Shown: positions 1-8,069 of the stretch, one piece after another
How positions within the stretch are numbered: the stretch's first letter is position 1
Layout of the letters: each line of letters starts with the position of its first letter
From: an uncultured Opitutia bacterium
GTDB taxonomy: Bacteria > Verrucomicrobiota > Verrucomicrobiia > Opitutales > UBA953
Direction of reading: 5' to 3'
Length of the DNA stretch: 11,740 bases
NCBI GenBank assembly: GCA_903882335.1
Contig: CAIRWP010000104.1
Span: forward strand, 1-11,740
The notes under the pieces: model-generated
What the model was told of the DNA's origin: nothing
Databases searched by the model: none
Seen by the model: only the letters and a program-made list of their open reading frames with translations
Program-made: the position numbers and the translations under genes

Positions 1-462
1 CGTGGAGGCGTCGTTGCGGAGGACGATCTCGCGCGGTTGCAGCAGGCGCTGCAGCACGTCGATGATCGTGGCCAAGCGGCGGTCTATGCCGCAGGTCAGG
101 GCCTGGATCGTGATGAGGTCGTTGTAACGGTCGACGACGAGGCCCGGAAGGCTGTCGGCCTCGGACCAGATCAGACGGCAGACCGGCTGGCCGGCGCGGC
201 GGTTGACCGAAGCGGTGACGAGTTCTTCGAGCAACGGGCCGTCGAGGGTGATCGGGCGGCGCGAGTAGCGGCGCCAGGCGATCTGCGACTTGCCGTTCCA
301 GAGGCCGGCGCCGAGGCAGCGGCCCTTGAGGTCGGTCAGTTCGACGCAGTCGCCGTCCTGCGGCGGCTCGCCCGCGAATTCGACTTCCCCGAGGAAAGCC
401 CAAGGATGACCTCGGAGGACGCGGGCGGGACGACCAGGACGGATACGGATAGCGCGGAGCAT
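1..462 (-). CDS. RlmI-like class I SAM-dependent 23S rRNA methyltransferase, N-terminal part
   Basis: This is the first 154 codons of a gene that leaves the window at its left edge without a stop. The start is an ATG at 460-462. The N-terminus carries a PUA-like RNA-binding fold with the typical motif GHPWAFLGEV (residues 18-27) and continues to about residue 75. A second family signature, WSEADSLPGLVVDRYND, lies at residues 99-115. These features match the RlmI/YccW family, whose E. coli member methylates C5 of a cytosine in 23S rRNA. The SAM-binding catalytic domain lies outside the window, so the exact target is inferred from the family. The start codon is separated from the stop of the upstream permease gene by a single base (TAAC then ATG), which suggests co-transcription and possible translational coupling. 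A plus-strand reading frame over the same bases has no recognisable family features. Confidence 0.85.
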   Translation of the reverse strand, partial: MLRAIRIRPGRPARVLRGHPWAFLGEVEFAGEPPQDGDCVELTDLKGRCLGAGLWNGKSQIAWRRYSRRPITLDGPLLEELVTASVNRRAGQPVCRLIWSEADSLPGLVVDRYNDLITIQALTCGIDRRLATIIDVLQRLLQPREIVLRNDAST

Positions 463-463
463 G

Positions 464-1624
464 TTAATTGACGGCCCTTAGCTTGGGCACCGCCCAGGCG
501 GCGACCAGCACGGTGGGCAGCCAAGCGGCGACCATCGGAGGGATCGCCCCATTATCGCCGAAGGCGGCGCAGAAGGAGGTGAGGAGGTAGAAGGCCAGGA
601 AAAGGCCGAAGGTCTTGGCGACGCCGACCATCGGGCTGACGCGCCCGCCGACGACGGCGAACGGGATGGCGACGGCGATGACCACGAAGCAGATGGCCGG
701 CGCCGACAGGATGGCGTGGTAACGCATCGCGTAGGCGGCGTTGGACCCCGTCGGGTTCTGCCCCGCGTGTTCGACGAAGCGGGAAACCTCCCGGAGCGAG
801 AGTCGGGACGGTTCGCGGGTGGCGAAAAGCATCACCTCCGGATCCTCGTCGAAGCCCGGTGCGAGCTCCTTGAACTCGGGCTGGGCCAGCAAGGCGCCGG
901 TCTTCGGGTCGAAGCGTAGGTCGCGCCCCTGGCGGAAGACCCAGCGCCAGCGCCCGTCGATCTTCCGGAACTCGGCGAAACGGGCCGAGATGCAGCGCGT
1001 CTCGCGGCCCTGCTCGTCGAAGAGATGGACGTCGACCTCGAAGGCCTGACCGGTGGAGAAGCCCATCCGACTGATCAACCAGAGTCGACGGGCCCGGGTA
1101 TTATCGAAGGAGATCAAGCCGATCTCGCCGGCCGGCAAGGTGGCCTTACCTTGGGCGCGGATGGCGTCGAATTGGGCCGTTTCGGAGATCTCGCGCTGAC
1201 GTTCCAAGGCATCCGGAATCCAATAGGCGTTCAGGGCCACCAAGAGGAGGGCGCAGGCGGCCCCGGCGGCCCAGAGCGGGGCCGTCAATCGCCAGAGTCC
1301 CACCCCGGCCGCGCGGATGGCGGCCAGCTCCTGGTTACGGTTCAGGGCGCCGAGGGTGAAGATGACGGAAATCAGCAGGGAAATCGGCAGGAGCATGGGG
1401 ATGCTACCGACCATCAACAAGGCCAGGTACTCGACGCTCGTGCCAAAAGACAGCCCCCAACGTTCCAGGTCGGGGATTCGGTTATAGCAGTGCGAAATCA
1501 GGATGAGACCGCCAAAACCCAACAGGCAGAGTCCGAAGACCTTGGCCCATTCGCGGAGAAGATAGCGGTCGAGGATACGCACCGCAGGGGATGACAACCG
1601 CCGAAGCCCCCTCAGCAACCCCAA
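464..1624 (-). CDS. LptF/LptG family lipopolysaccharide export permease
   Basis: This is an inner-membrane permease of the LptB2FG ABC transporter, which extracts lipopolysaccharide from the inner membrane for transfer to the cell surface. The 386-residue product has the family plan: hydrophobic segments at about 28-46, 66-92 and 112-132, a large periplasmic beta-rich region at about 135-300, then three more membrane segments at about 305-325, 333-354 and 362-380. The cytoplasmic loop at 95-112 (ending QELAAIRAAGVGLWRL) is the conserved region that couples to the LptB ATPase. A GTG at 1580-1582 would give a 372-residue protein beginning VRILDRYLLREW, which aligns better with family N-termini than the longer ATG start, so the start is uncertain. 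The beginning resembles LptG more than LptF, but one copy alone does not settle this. A methyltransferase gene follows one base downstream. Confidence 0.9.
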   Translation of the reverse strand: MGLLRGLRRLSSPAVRILDRYLLREWAKVFGLCLLGFGGLILISHCYNRIPDLERWGLSFGTSVEYLALLMVGSIPMLLPISLLISVIFTLGALNRNQELAAIRAAGVGLWRLTAPLWAAGAACALLLVALNAYWIPDALERQREISETAQFDAIRAQGKATLPAGEIGLISFDNTRARRLWLISRMGFSTGQAFEVDVHLFDEQGRETRCISARFAEFRKIDGRWRWVFRQGRDLRFDPKTGALLAQPEFKELAPGFDEDPEVMLFATREPSRLSLREVSRFVEHAGQNPTGSNAAYAMRYHAILSAPAICFVVIAVAIPFAVVGGRVSPMVGVAKTFGLFLAFYLLTSFCAAFGDNGAIPPMVAAWLPTVLVAAWAVPKLRAVN

Positions 1625-1756
1625 ACCTCTTCGGACCGGGGTGGCGCTGGGGCCAATCTTCGGTTGAAAGTCCGCCCGGCGGAGACATCAATGCAACCCA
1701 CCCCGTTCCGGACTGTCCTAGTCCGCGTGCCCTCGCCCCGAAGTGCCCCTGCCGCC

Positions 1757-4252
1757 ATGCGCCCCGCCCTCCCCTTCACCCTTGGCCTGCTGCTGGCCAC
1801 TGGAGCCACCGTCGACGCCGCGGAGGCCCCGCTCGATTACAACGAGTCGATCCGCCCGATCCTGTCCGAGAACTGCTTCTACTGCCACGGGCCCGACGCC
1901 AACAAGCGCAAGGCCAAGCTGCGGCTGGACGTCCGCGCCGAGGCGTTGGCGAAGCAGGCCTTCGTCCCGGGCAAGCCCGCCGAGAGCGAACTGCTCAAGC
2001 GGCTCGTCTCGAAGGACCCCGAGGAGGTTATGCCGCCGCCCGATTCGCACCGGACGGTCACGCCAACCCAGCGCGAGCTGCTGAGCCGCTGGATCGCCGA
2101 GGGAGCCAACTACCAGGAGCACTGGACGTTCGTCGCCCCGGCCCGCCCGCCGCTCCCGGCGAACGGTGAGCGCCACCCGATCGACGCCTTCATCGTCGCC
2201 AAACTCAAGACGGCGGGCCTCGCGCTCTCCCCCGAGGCGCCCAAGGCCACCTTGCTCCGACGCGTCACGCTGGACCTGACCGGCCTCCCGCCCACGCCGG
2301 AGGAGACGGCCGCTTTCCTCGCCGACGGCTCGGCCGACGCCTATGAGAAGCAGGTCGACCGCCTGCTGGCCTCGCCCCGCTACGGCGAGCGCATGGTCCT
2401 GCCTTGGCTCGACGCCGCCCGCTACGCCGACAGCAACGGCTTCCAGCAGGACGGCGACACGTTCCAATGGGTCTGGCGGGATTGGCTGGTGCGCCAGCTC
2501 AACGCGGACAAACCGTTCGACCAGCTCAGCACCGAGATGCTGGCCGGCGACCTCCTGCCGAACGCCACACCCGAACAGCGCCTCGCCACGGCCTTCAACC
2601 GCAACCACATCCTGAACGGCGAGGGCGGCAACATCGCCGAGGAGCAGCGGTTCGTCAGCCTCTTCGATCGCGTCGAGAGCACCACGACCACCTGGCTCGG
2701 CCTGACGGTGGCGTGCGCCCAGTGCCACGACCATAAGTACGACCCGATCACGCAGCAGGATTACTACCGCTGGCTGGACGCCTTCAACCACGCCCCCGAA
2801 CGCGGCGTACCCGGCGGCGGGCCTTCGCGCTTCCGCCTGGACGGCCCCCTGCTCGAGTTCCCCAACCCCGACCAGGCGGCGCAGTTCGCCAAGTTGCAGG
2901 CCGACTTCGAGACGCGCAACCAGACGCTGCCGGCCTTGCAGAACCAGACCTACGCGGCCTGGCTGGCCAAACCGGCGAAGGAACGGGGCGCCGTCCCGAA
3001 GGAGCTCGAACCGTTGCTGGCCGCTGACCGGAAGCGGACGGCCCCCGAGGAGAAGCAGGTCCGCGCCCATTACAACAAGAGCGTCTTCCCCGAGGACCGG
3101 AAGAAACTCCCGGCGCTGGTGGCGCTCGACGCGGCCAAGGCGGCGATGGACAAGTTCAAGTCGACCGATAACTGGCCGCGCGTCATGGTCATGTCCGACG
3201 ACAAGGCGCGCGACACGCACATCCTCGACCGCGGGGCCTACCTGTCGAAGAAGGAGAAGGTCACGTTCGACACGCCGGCCTTCCTGCCGCCGATGCCGAA
3301 AGACGCGCCGCGAAATCGCCTGGGTCTGGCCCAATGGCTGTTCCGCCCCGCGCACCCGCTCACCGCCCGCGTGCAGGTCAACCGCCAGTGGCAGCTTCTC
3401 TTCGGTCAGGGCATCGTCCGCACCTCCGAGGATCTCGGCGTGCAGAGCGAGCAGCCGACGCACCGCGAGCTGCTGGACTGGCTGTCCGTCGAGTTCCGCG
3501 AAAGCGGCTGGAAGACCAAGGCGCTGCAACGCCTCATCGTGACCAGCCGGACCTACCGTCAGTCCAGCCAGGTGACGGCGGCGGGGTTGCAGAAAGACCC
3601 GGAGAACAAACTGCTGGGCCGAGCGCCCCGCCTGCGCCTGCCCTCCCCCCTCCTCCGCGACGTCGCCCTCGCCGCCAGCGGGTTGCTGGTCGGGAAAGTG
3701 GGCGGCGCCCCGGTCTACCCGGTCATGCCGCCCGCGCCGTGGGAGAGCCTGGCGATCACGAAGGAACGCGACTTCACCTACCCGACGTCCAAAGGGCCCG
3801 ACTTGTACCGGCGGTCTTTGTACACCTTCTGGCGGCGGACGATCGCACCGGTGAACATGTTCGATACCTCGTCGCGGCAGGCCTGCCGGGTCCGCCTCTC
3901 CGCCACCTCCTCGCCGTTGCATGCGTTGACGATGCTGAACGACCCGACCTGGGTGGAGGCTTCCCGCGCCCTCGCCCAGCGCGTCTGGTCCGCCGGCGAC
4001 GACGAGCGCCGACTGGCGCAGGCCTACCGGCTCGTGCTGGGCCGCGCGCCGATCGGTTCCGAACCGCGACTGCTGGCCCGCCTGCTCGCCGGCCAACGCG
4101 CCATCTACGCCGCGGACCCCAAGGCCGCCGCGGCCCTGCTCGCCCACGGCGAAAGCAAACGCGACCCCGCCATCCCGGCGGCCGAGCATGCCGCGCTGAC
4201 CGCCGCCTGCCTCGCCCTCTTCAACCTCGACGCGGCGATCACCCGCGACTGA
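1757..4252 (+). CDS. PSD1-type secreted cytochrome protein (PSCyt1, DUF1549 and DUF1553 domains)
   Basis: This 831-residue protein belongs to a family expanded in Planctomycetes and Verrucomicrobia whose biochemical role is not established. I chose the ATG at 1757 because it opens directly into a signal peptide (hydrophobic residues 4-17, likely cleavage near ATVDAAEA). The frame stays open upstream to 1664, but that extension is proline- and arginine-rich and would mask the signal. Residues 24-112 form the planctomycete cytochrome c domain, with heme-binding CFYCH at 40-44 and the typical MPPP at 92-95. DUF1549 covers about 138-330 and ends with a second CxxCH at 320-324 inside CAQCHDHKYDP. 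DUF1553 covers about 517-780. No carbohydrate-binding domain sits between them, so this is a compact member. The following DUF1501 gene starts four bases after the stop, a common pairing suggesting an operon and a shared extracytoplasmic task. Confidence 0.92.
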   Translation: MRPALPFTLGLLLATGATVDAAEAPLDYNESIRPILSENCFYCHGPDANKRKAKLRLDVRAEALAKQAFVPGKPAESELLKRLVSKDPEEVMPPPDSHRTVTPTQRELLSRWIAEGANYQEHWTFVAPARPPLPANGERHPIDAFIVAKLKTAGLALSPEAPKATLLRRVTLDLTGLPPTPEETAAFLADGSADAYEKQVDRLLASPRYGERMVLPWLDAARYADSNGFQQDGDTFQWVWRDWLVRQLNADKPFDQLSTEMLAGDLLPNATPEQRLATAFNRNHILNGEGGNIAEEQRFVSLFDRVESTTTTWLGLTVACAQCHDHKYDPITQQDYYRWLDAFNHAPERGVPGGGPSRFRLDGPLLEFPNPDQAAQFAKLQADFETRNQTLPALQNQTYAAWLAKPAKERGAVPKELEPLLAADRKRTAPEEKQVRAHYNKSVFPEDRKKLPALVALDAAKAAMDKFKSTDNWPRVMVMSDDKARDTHILDRGAYLSKKEKVTFDTPAFLPPMPKDAPRNRLGLAQWLFRPAHPLTARVQVNRQWQLLFGQGIVRTSEDLGVQSEQPTHRELLDWLSVEFRESGWKTKALQRLIVTSRTYRQSSQVTAAGLQKDPENKLLGRAPRLRLPSPLLRDVALAASGLLVGKVGGAPVYPVMPPAPWESLAITKERDFTYPTSKGPDLYRRSLYTFWRRTIAPVNMFDTSSRQACRVRLSATSSPLHALTMLNDPTWVEASRALAQRVWSAGDDERRLAQAYRLVLGRAPIGSEPRLLARLLAGQRAIYAADPKAAAALLAHGESKRDPAIPAAEHAALTAACLALFNLDAAITRD

Positions 4253-4256
4253 CCCC

Positions 4257-5708
4257 ATGCACCCCGACCTCTCTCCCGCCGAATGGCGCCGCCAGCTGAC
4301 CCGTCGCAACTTCCTCAGCGCCGGCGTCCAAGGCATCGGCACCGTCGCCCTCTCGTCCCTGCTCAGCCGCGACCTGTTCGCCGCCAAGCCGGATGCCCTC
4401 GGCGCCCTGCCCGGGCTCCCGCACTTCGCGCCCAAGGCCAAACGCGTCATCTGCCTCTGGCAAGGCGGCGGCCCTTCGCACGTCGACCTCTTCGACCAGA
4501 AGCCGACCCTCGCGAAGGAGGCCGGCAAAGACATCCCCGCCAGCATCCGCGGTGACACGCGCCTTTCCTCGATGTCGAGCGGCTACGCCAAGTGGCCCGC
4601 GGTCCCGGCCATCAAGCCGTTCGCCCGCTACGGCCAGAGCGGCCGCGAGCTATCGACGCTCATCCCGCACATCGGCTCGATCGCCGACGAGATCTGCGTG
4701 GTCCGCTCGATGAACACGGAGGCGGTGAACCACGCCCCGGGCGTGACCTTCTTCATGACCGGTTCACAGATCCCAGGTCGCCCCGCGGTCGGCGCCTGGC
4801 TCGCCTACGGCCTCGGCACGATGAACCAGGACCTGCCCGCCTACGTGGTCATGACGTCCTCCGATAAGACCAAGACGTGCGGCCAGCTCTTCTTCGAGCA
4901 CTATTGGAGCAACGGCTTCCTGCCCGGCAAGCACCAGGGCGTCCGCTTCCGCGGCGTCGGCGAACCGGTGCCCTACGTGGCCAACCCCGCGGGAGTGGAC
5001 CGCGCGGCGCGCCGCACGATGCTCGACGACCTGCAGGCCCTCAACCGCGAGCACTTCGGCTGGGCCGGCGATCCCGAGATCGACACGCGGATCTCCCAGT
5101 ACGAGATGGCGTTCCGCATGCAGGCCTCCGTGCCCGACCTGCTGGATTTCCGCAACGAGCCGAAGGCGGTGCTCGAGATGTACGGCCCCGACGTGCTGAC
5201 GCCCGGGACGTTCGCCAACAACTGCCTGATCGCCCGCCGGCTGGCCGAGCGCGGCGTGCGCTTCACCCAGCTCATGCACGCGGGCTGGGACCAGCACAAC
5301 AACCTCTTCACGCAGCTCGAGATGCAGTGCCGCGACACGGACCAGCCGAGCGCCGCCCTGGTCAAGGACCTGAAGCAACGCGGCCTGCTCGACGACACGC
5401 TCGTCATCTGGGGCGGGGAGTTCGGCCGTACCCCGTTCGGCCAGAACGGCTCCAAGGGCCGCGACCATTTCGGCCGGGCCTACAGCTGGTGGCTGGCGGG
5501 CGGCGGCGTGCGCAAAGGGCATGTCTACGGGGAGACCGACGAGTTCGGCTGGAATGTCGCCAAGGACTCGGCGCACATCCATGACATGCAGGCGACCCTG
5601 CTCCACCTCTGCGGGATCAACCACGAGGCGCTGACCTACCGCTACCAAGGCCGCCAATTCCGCCTGACCGACGTGCACGGCAAGGCGGTCAAAGGCATCC
5701 TGGCCTGA
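4257..5708 (+). CDS. DUF1501 family Tat-exported protein
   Basis: This 483-residue protein belongs to the DUF1501 family, which has an alkaline phosphatase/sulfatase-like fold and no settled activity. The N-terminus carries a twin-arginine-like motif, TRRNFL (residues 15-20), followed by a weakly hydrophobic stretch to about residue 42 ending FAAK, so export by Tat is likely. Family motifs are present in order: LWQGGGPSHVDLFD (67-80), HAGWDQH (341-347), VIWGGEFGRTP (383-393), GRDHFG (401-406) and a late DMQATLLHLCGI segment. The conserved His and Asp residues in these motifs are plausible metal ligands by analogy with the fold. The gene starts four bases after the PSD1 gene and ends just before a terminator, so the two form a bicistronic unit. 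No sulfatase, sigma factor or sugar-degradation gene lies nearby, so the substrate cannot be inferred. Confidence 0.92.
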   Translation: MHPDLSPAEWRRQLTRRNFLSAGVQGIGTVALSSLLSRDLFAAKPDALGALPGLPHFAPKAKRVICLWQGGGPSHVDLFDQKPTLAKEAGKDIPASIRGDTRLSSMSSGYAKWPAVPAIKPFARYGQSGRELSTLIPHIGSIADEICVVRSMNTEAVNHAPGVTFFMTGSQIPGRPAVGAWLAYGLGTMNQDLPAYVVMTSSDKTKTCGQLFFEHYWSNGFLPGKHQGVRFRGVGEPVPYVANPAGVDRAARRTMLDDLQALNREHFGWAGDPEIDTRISQYEMAFRMQASVPDLLDFRNEPKAVLEMYGPDVLTPGTFANNCLIARRLAERGVRFTQLMHAGWDQHNNLFTQLEMQCRDTDQPSAALVKDLKQRGLLDDTLVIWGGEFGRTPFGQNGSKGRDHFGRAYSWWLAGGGVRKGHVYGETDEFGWNVAKDSAHIHDMQATLLHLCGINHEALTYRYQGRQFRLTDVHGKAVKGILA

Positions 5709-5711
5709 GGC

Positions 5712-5766
5712 ACCCGCCCGGCTAACCCCGAAAGGGCGGGTTAAAAGACGGATTTCACGTCTTTTT
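5712..5766 (+). terminator. Tandem hairpins ending in a T-tract after the DUF1501 gene
   Basis: Two hairpins follow the DUF1501 stop codon. The first pairs ACCCGCCC (5712-5719) with GGGCGGGT (5734-5741) around a 14-base loop. The second pairs AAAAGACG (5743-5750) with CGTCTTTT (5758-5765) around a 7-base loop and ends in five T (5762-5766). The second hairpin has the form of an intrinsic terminator and would close the PSD1-DUF1501 transcript. Confidence 0.7.
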
Positions 5767-5822
5767 CCCCTTGCCCCCGGGGTCCGCCCGCCTTTGCTCA
5801 AAACCTCACCCACCTTACGGCC

Positions 5823-5981
5823 ATGACCCAGCACAACAGTTTCAAAGCCAGCGCCTCCTCCTCCGGCGCCAAGCGCAACGTCCTCAAGCGTTTCGAACGC
5901 GTGGAACTGCTCAAGAAGCGCGGCACCGTCAAGGACCTGAAGCGCGTGACCAAGCTTCCGAAGACCAAGCCTGACGCCTAA
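5823..5981 (+). CDS. Small basic protein of the Chlamydiae/Verrucomicrobia type
   Basis: This 52-residue reading frame encodes a lysine- and arginine-rich product. It begins MTQHNSFKA, has a conserved-looking core AKRNVLKRFERVELLKKRG (residues 16-34), and ends near LPKTKP. The core and the LPKTK ending match my recollection of the small basic protein family of Chlamydiae and Verrucomicrobia, for which an rRNA- or ribosome-linked role has been suggested but not shown. The charge (about 15 Lys/Arg in 52 residues) fits nucleic-acid binding. The gene stands alone between two terminators, so it should have its own promoter in 5767-5822, although I see no strong -35/-10 pair or Shine-Dalgarno site. 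Its strong private terminator suggests a well-expressed short transcript. It is too short to be recovered by a 60-residue cutoff and would be missed by many gene callers. Confidence 0.85.
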   Translation: MTQHNSFKASASSSGAKRNVLKRFERVELLKKRGTVKDLKRVTKLPKTKPDA

Positions 5982-6003
5982 GTCCGGGTCTCGCTCCCTT
6001 GCG

Positions 6004-6037
6004 AAAAAGCCCGCCCGGACTCCCGGGCGGGCTTTTT
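6004..6037 (+). terminator. Perfect intrinsic terminator after the small basic protein gene
   Basis: A 15-bp perfect stem (AAAAAGCCCGCCCGG at 6004-6018 paired with its exact complement at 6023-6037) encloses a four-base loop and ends in five T. With five A at the 5' side it would also work on the opposite strand. It begins 22 bases after the small gene's stop and separates it from leuA. Confidence 0.95.
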
Positions 6038-6104
6038 GCTTTCAGGGGGGCAAACCACGCTCGCCACCTCACCCGCCTTTTCCCACCCTCCCCTTTCGCC
6101 CCGC

Positions 6105-7766
6105 ATGGAATCGCCCCGGAAGAAATACCGCCCGTTCGAGACCGTCAGTCTCCCCGATCGCCGCTGGCCCGACGCCCGCATCGAGCGCGCCCCGCGCTGG
6201 TGCTCGGTCGACCTCCGCGACGGCAACCAGGCGCTGGCCATCCCCATGAACGTGGCGGAGAAGCACGAGCTCTTCCAGGAGCTCTGCCGCATCGGCTTCA
6301 AGGAGATCGAGATCGGGTTCCCCTCCGCCTCCGACACCGAGTTCAACTTCACGCGTGAGCTGATCGAGCGGAAGCTCATCCCCGACGACGTCTCCGTGCA
6401 GGTGCTCGTCCAGGCCCGCGAGCACCTCATCCGCCGCACGATCGACTCCCTCAAGGGCGCCCGCCGCGCGATCGTCCACCTCTACACGCCGACCAACCCG
6501 GCCCAGCGCGAGATCGTCTTCGGCCTCTCCAAGGAACAGGTCCTCGAGATGGCGGTCACCGGCGCGAAACTCATCCGCGAGCTCACCGACGCCCTGCCGG
6601 ACACCCGGTGGCAGCTCGAGTTCAGCCCCGAGACCTTCGTGCTCACCGAGCCCGACTATGCCCTCGAAGTCTGCGAGGCCGTGGCCAAGGCCTGGGGGGC
6701 CTCCGCGCAGCGCCCGATCATCCTCAACCTCCCGCTGACCGTCGAGGCCGGCACGCCGAACACGCACGCCGACCAGATCGAGTGGTTCTGCCGCCACCTG
6801 AGCGACCGCTCCATGGCGATCGTCTCCCTGCACACCCACAACGACCGCGGCACCGGCGTCGCCGCCACCGAGCTCGGCCTCATGGCGGGCGCGGACCGGG
6901 TGGAAGGCACGCTCTTCGGTAACGGCGAACGGACCGGCAACCTCGACATCGTGACCGTGGCGCTGAACATGTACTCGCACGGCATCGACCCGCACCTCGA
7001 CTTCCGTAACCTCGGCCGCATCCGCGAGGTCTACGAGCGCGTGACGCGCATGAGCGTGCACGACCGCCATCCCTATGGCGGCGACCTCGTCTTCACGGCC
7101 TTTTCCGGCTCGCACCAGGACGCCATCAAGAAGGGCATGGATCGCCGCGGCAAGATCGGCCACGACGCCCTCTGGGAGGTCCCCTACCTGACCATCGACC
7201 CGATGGACATCGGCCGTTCCTACGAGGCCATCATCCGCATCAACTCGCAGAGCGGCAAGGGCGGCGTCGCCTACGTGCTGGACCGCGAGTTCGGCTTCGA
7301 CCTGCCAAAACTCATGCACCCGGAGGTCGGCAACCTCATCGGCAAGCACGCGGATTCGCTCGGTAAGGAACTCTCCCCGCGGGAGATCCACGACTGCTTC
7401 CGCGCCAACTTCGTCAACGTCGCCGCGCCCCTCGAGCTCGTCGCGTTCAGTTCGACGCCCGTGAGCAAGGAAGCCGTGCGCTGCCAGGCCGAGGTCCGTC
7501 GCGACGGCCAGATCCTCGACCTCACCGGGGAAGGCAACGGCCCGATCAGCGCGCTTGTCCACGCCCTCGCCTCGAAGGGCTGGGCGAACTTCTCCCTCAA
7601 GGACTACCGTTCGCACGCACTGACGGCCGGCTCGGAATCCTCCGCGGCCGCCTATGTCTCGTTGCAGGCCAAGGATGGCCGCACCGTCTGGGGCTGCGGC
7701 GTCGACGCGAACATCGAGCTCGCCGGCCTCAAGGCCCTCGTGAGCGCGGCGAACCGGCTAGGCTAA
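6105..7766 (+). CDS. leuA: 2-isopropylmalate synthase, long form
   Basis: This enzyme condenses acetyl-CoA with 2-oxoisovalerate to give 2-isopropylmalate, the committed step of leucine synthesis. The ATG at 6105 gives 553 residues starting MESPRKKYRPFETVSLPDRRWP, the usual opening of the long LeuA type also found in actinobacteria. A longer frame from a TTG at 6036 begins inside the terminator and is unlikely. The TIM-barrel catalytic domain covers about 30-310, with DLRDGNQAL (36-44) and the metal site HTHNDRG (243-249, His243, His245, Asn246). The NGERTGN motif near 270 is intact. The region from about 430 onward is the LeuA regulatory domain that binds leucine for feedback inhibition. The gene stands alone, with a terminator before it and a repeat-rich gap after it. 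I see no leucine-codon leader peptide or T-box in the 67 bases between the terminator and the start. Confidence 0.97.
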   Translation: MESPRKKYRPFETVSLPDRRWPDARIERAPRWCSVDLRDGNQALAIPMNVAEKHELFQELCRIGFKEIEIGFPSASDTEFNFTRELIERKLIPDDVSVQVLVQAREHLIRRTIDSLKGARRAIVHLYTPTNPAQREIVFGLSKEQVLEMAVTGAKLIRELTDALPDTRWQLEFSPETFVLTEPDYALEVCEAVAKAWGASAQRPIILNLPLTVEAGTPNTHADQIEWFCRHLSDRSMAIVSLHTHNDRGTGVAATELGLMAGADRVEGTLFGNGERTGNLDIVTVALNMYSHGIDPHLDFRNLGRIREVYERVTRMSVHDRHPYGGDLVFTAFSGSHQDAIKKGMDRRGKIGHDALWEVPYLTIDPMDIGRSYEAIIRINSQSGKGGVAYVLDREFGFDLPKLMHPEVGNLIGKHADSLGKELSPREIHDCFRANFVNVAAPLELVAFSSTPVSKEAVRCQAEVRRDGQILDLTGEGNGPISALVHALASKGWANFSLKDYRSHALTAGSESSAAAYVSLQAKDGRTVWGCGVDANIELAGLKALVSAANRLG

Positions 7767-7778
7767 AGCCCAGTCAGA

Positions 7779-7852
7779 GGACACGCGGGCAAGGTGACAC
7801 GGTGACAAGGGGAGCAACAAGTTGATCGGTTGATCCGTTGGCCAGTTGGCCA
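7779..7852 (+). repeat. Degenerate octamer block, copy A
   Basis: This block starts 12 bases after the leuA stop. Positions 7779-7820 read as octamers such as GGACACGC, GGGCAAGG, TGACACGG and TGACAAGG. Positions 7821-7852 are four octamers headed GTTG (two GTTGATC-type, two GTTGGCCA). A closely matching block lies at 9403-9475: the first 24 bases differ at one position and the GTTG part at four of 32. The matched pair means that this is a repeated element, not random sequence. Its function is unknown. Confidence 0.85.
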
Positions 7853-7902
7853 GGGGGATGCAATGGGTAGGGTCGGGACCGCGTCACGACATAGATGTCT
7901 CG

Positions 7903-7956
7903 GGTAGGGCTGACCGGCCCGGTCGGCCGCGGCTGAGCGGGCCGCTCAACCCTACC
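7903..7956. repeat. REP-like imperfect 54-bp dyad
   Basis: Left arm 7903-7928 opens with GGTAGGGCTGA. Right arm 7931-7956 ends with CCCTACC. The 26-base arms are complementary at 22 positions with a two-base centre, so either strand could fold into a long GC-rich hairpin. The GGTAGGG/CCCTACC ends and GC-rich core resemble extragenic palindromic repeats. A shorter counterpart opening TAGGG lies at 9534-9559 in the next long gap. Confidence 0.75.
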
Positions 7957-7969
7957 TAAAGACTGAACT

Positions 7970-8056
7970 CAAAGGGAAACCGGAGACCGGATGATTGGCT
8001 GATTGGCTGAGGCCTTCTGCACCGCAGCATCCTATCCGGTTTCCGGTCTCCCTTTG
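7970..8056. repeat. Long inverted repeat with 23-bp arms
   Basis: Arms 7970-7992 (starting CAAAGGGAAACCGG) and 8034-8056 (ending CTCCCTTTG) are complementary at 21 of 23 positions; one of the two mismatches would be a G-U wobble in RNA from the plus strand. The 41-base loop holds a tandem GATTGGCT octamer pair (7993-8008) and a small CTGC-ACC-GCAG hairpin (8017-8027). It could be a structured transcript, a bidirectional transcription barrier or a fossil insertion. There is no T-tract, so it is not a standard terminator. Confidence 0.75.
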
Positions 8057-8069
8057 CACGGCATCTCCC

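Noticed and set aside
37..471. Plus-strand frame of 144 residues at the left edge
   Set aside because: The minus strand encodes a recognisable RlmI-like N-terminus over the same bases.
1718..4558. A 946-residue frame antisense to the PSD1 and DUF1501 genes
   Set aside because: It is a high-GC shadow: Arg, Gly and Ala rich, without domains, while the plus-strand frames carry clear family motifs.
6038..6104. T-box or leucine attenuator before leuA
   Set aside because: There is no leader peptide with leucine codons and no anti-terminator structure. The only hairpin is the terminator of the preceding small gene.
7970..8056. Insertion sequence or MITE with target-site duplication
   Set aside because: No transposase and no flanking direct repeat could be seen, so it is reported only as an inverted repeat.
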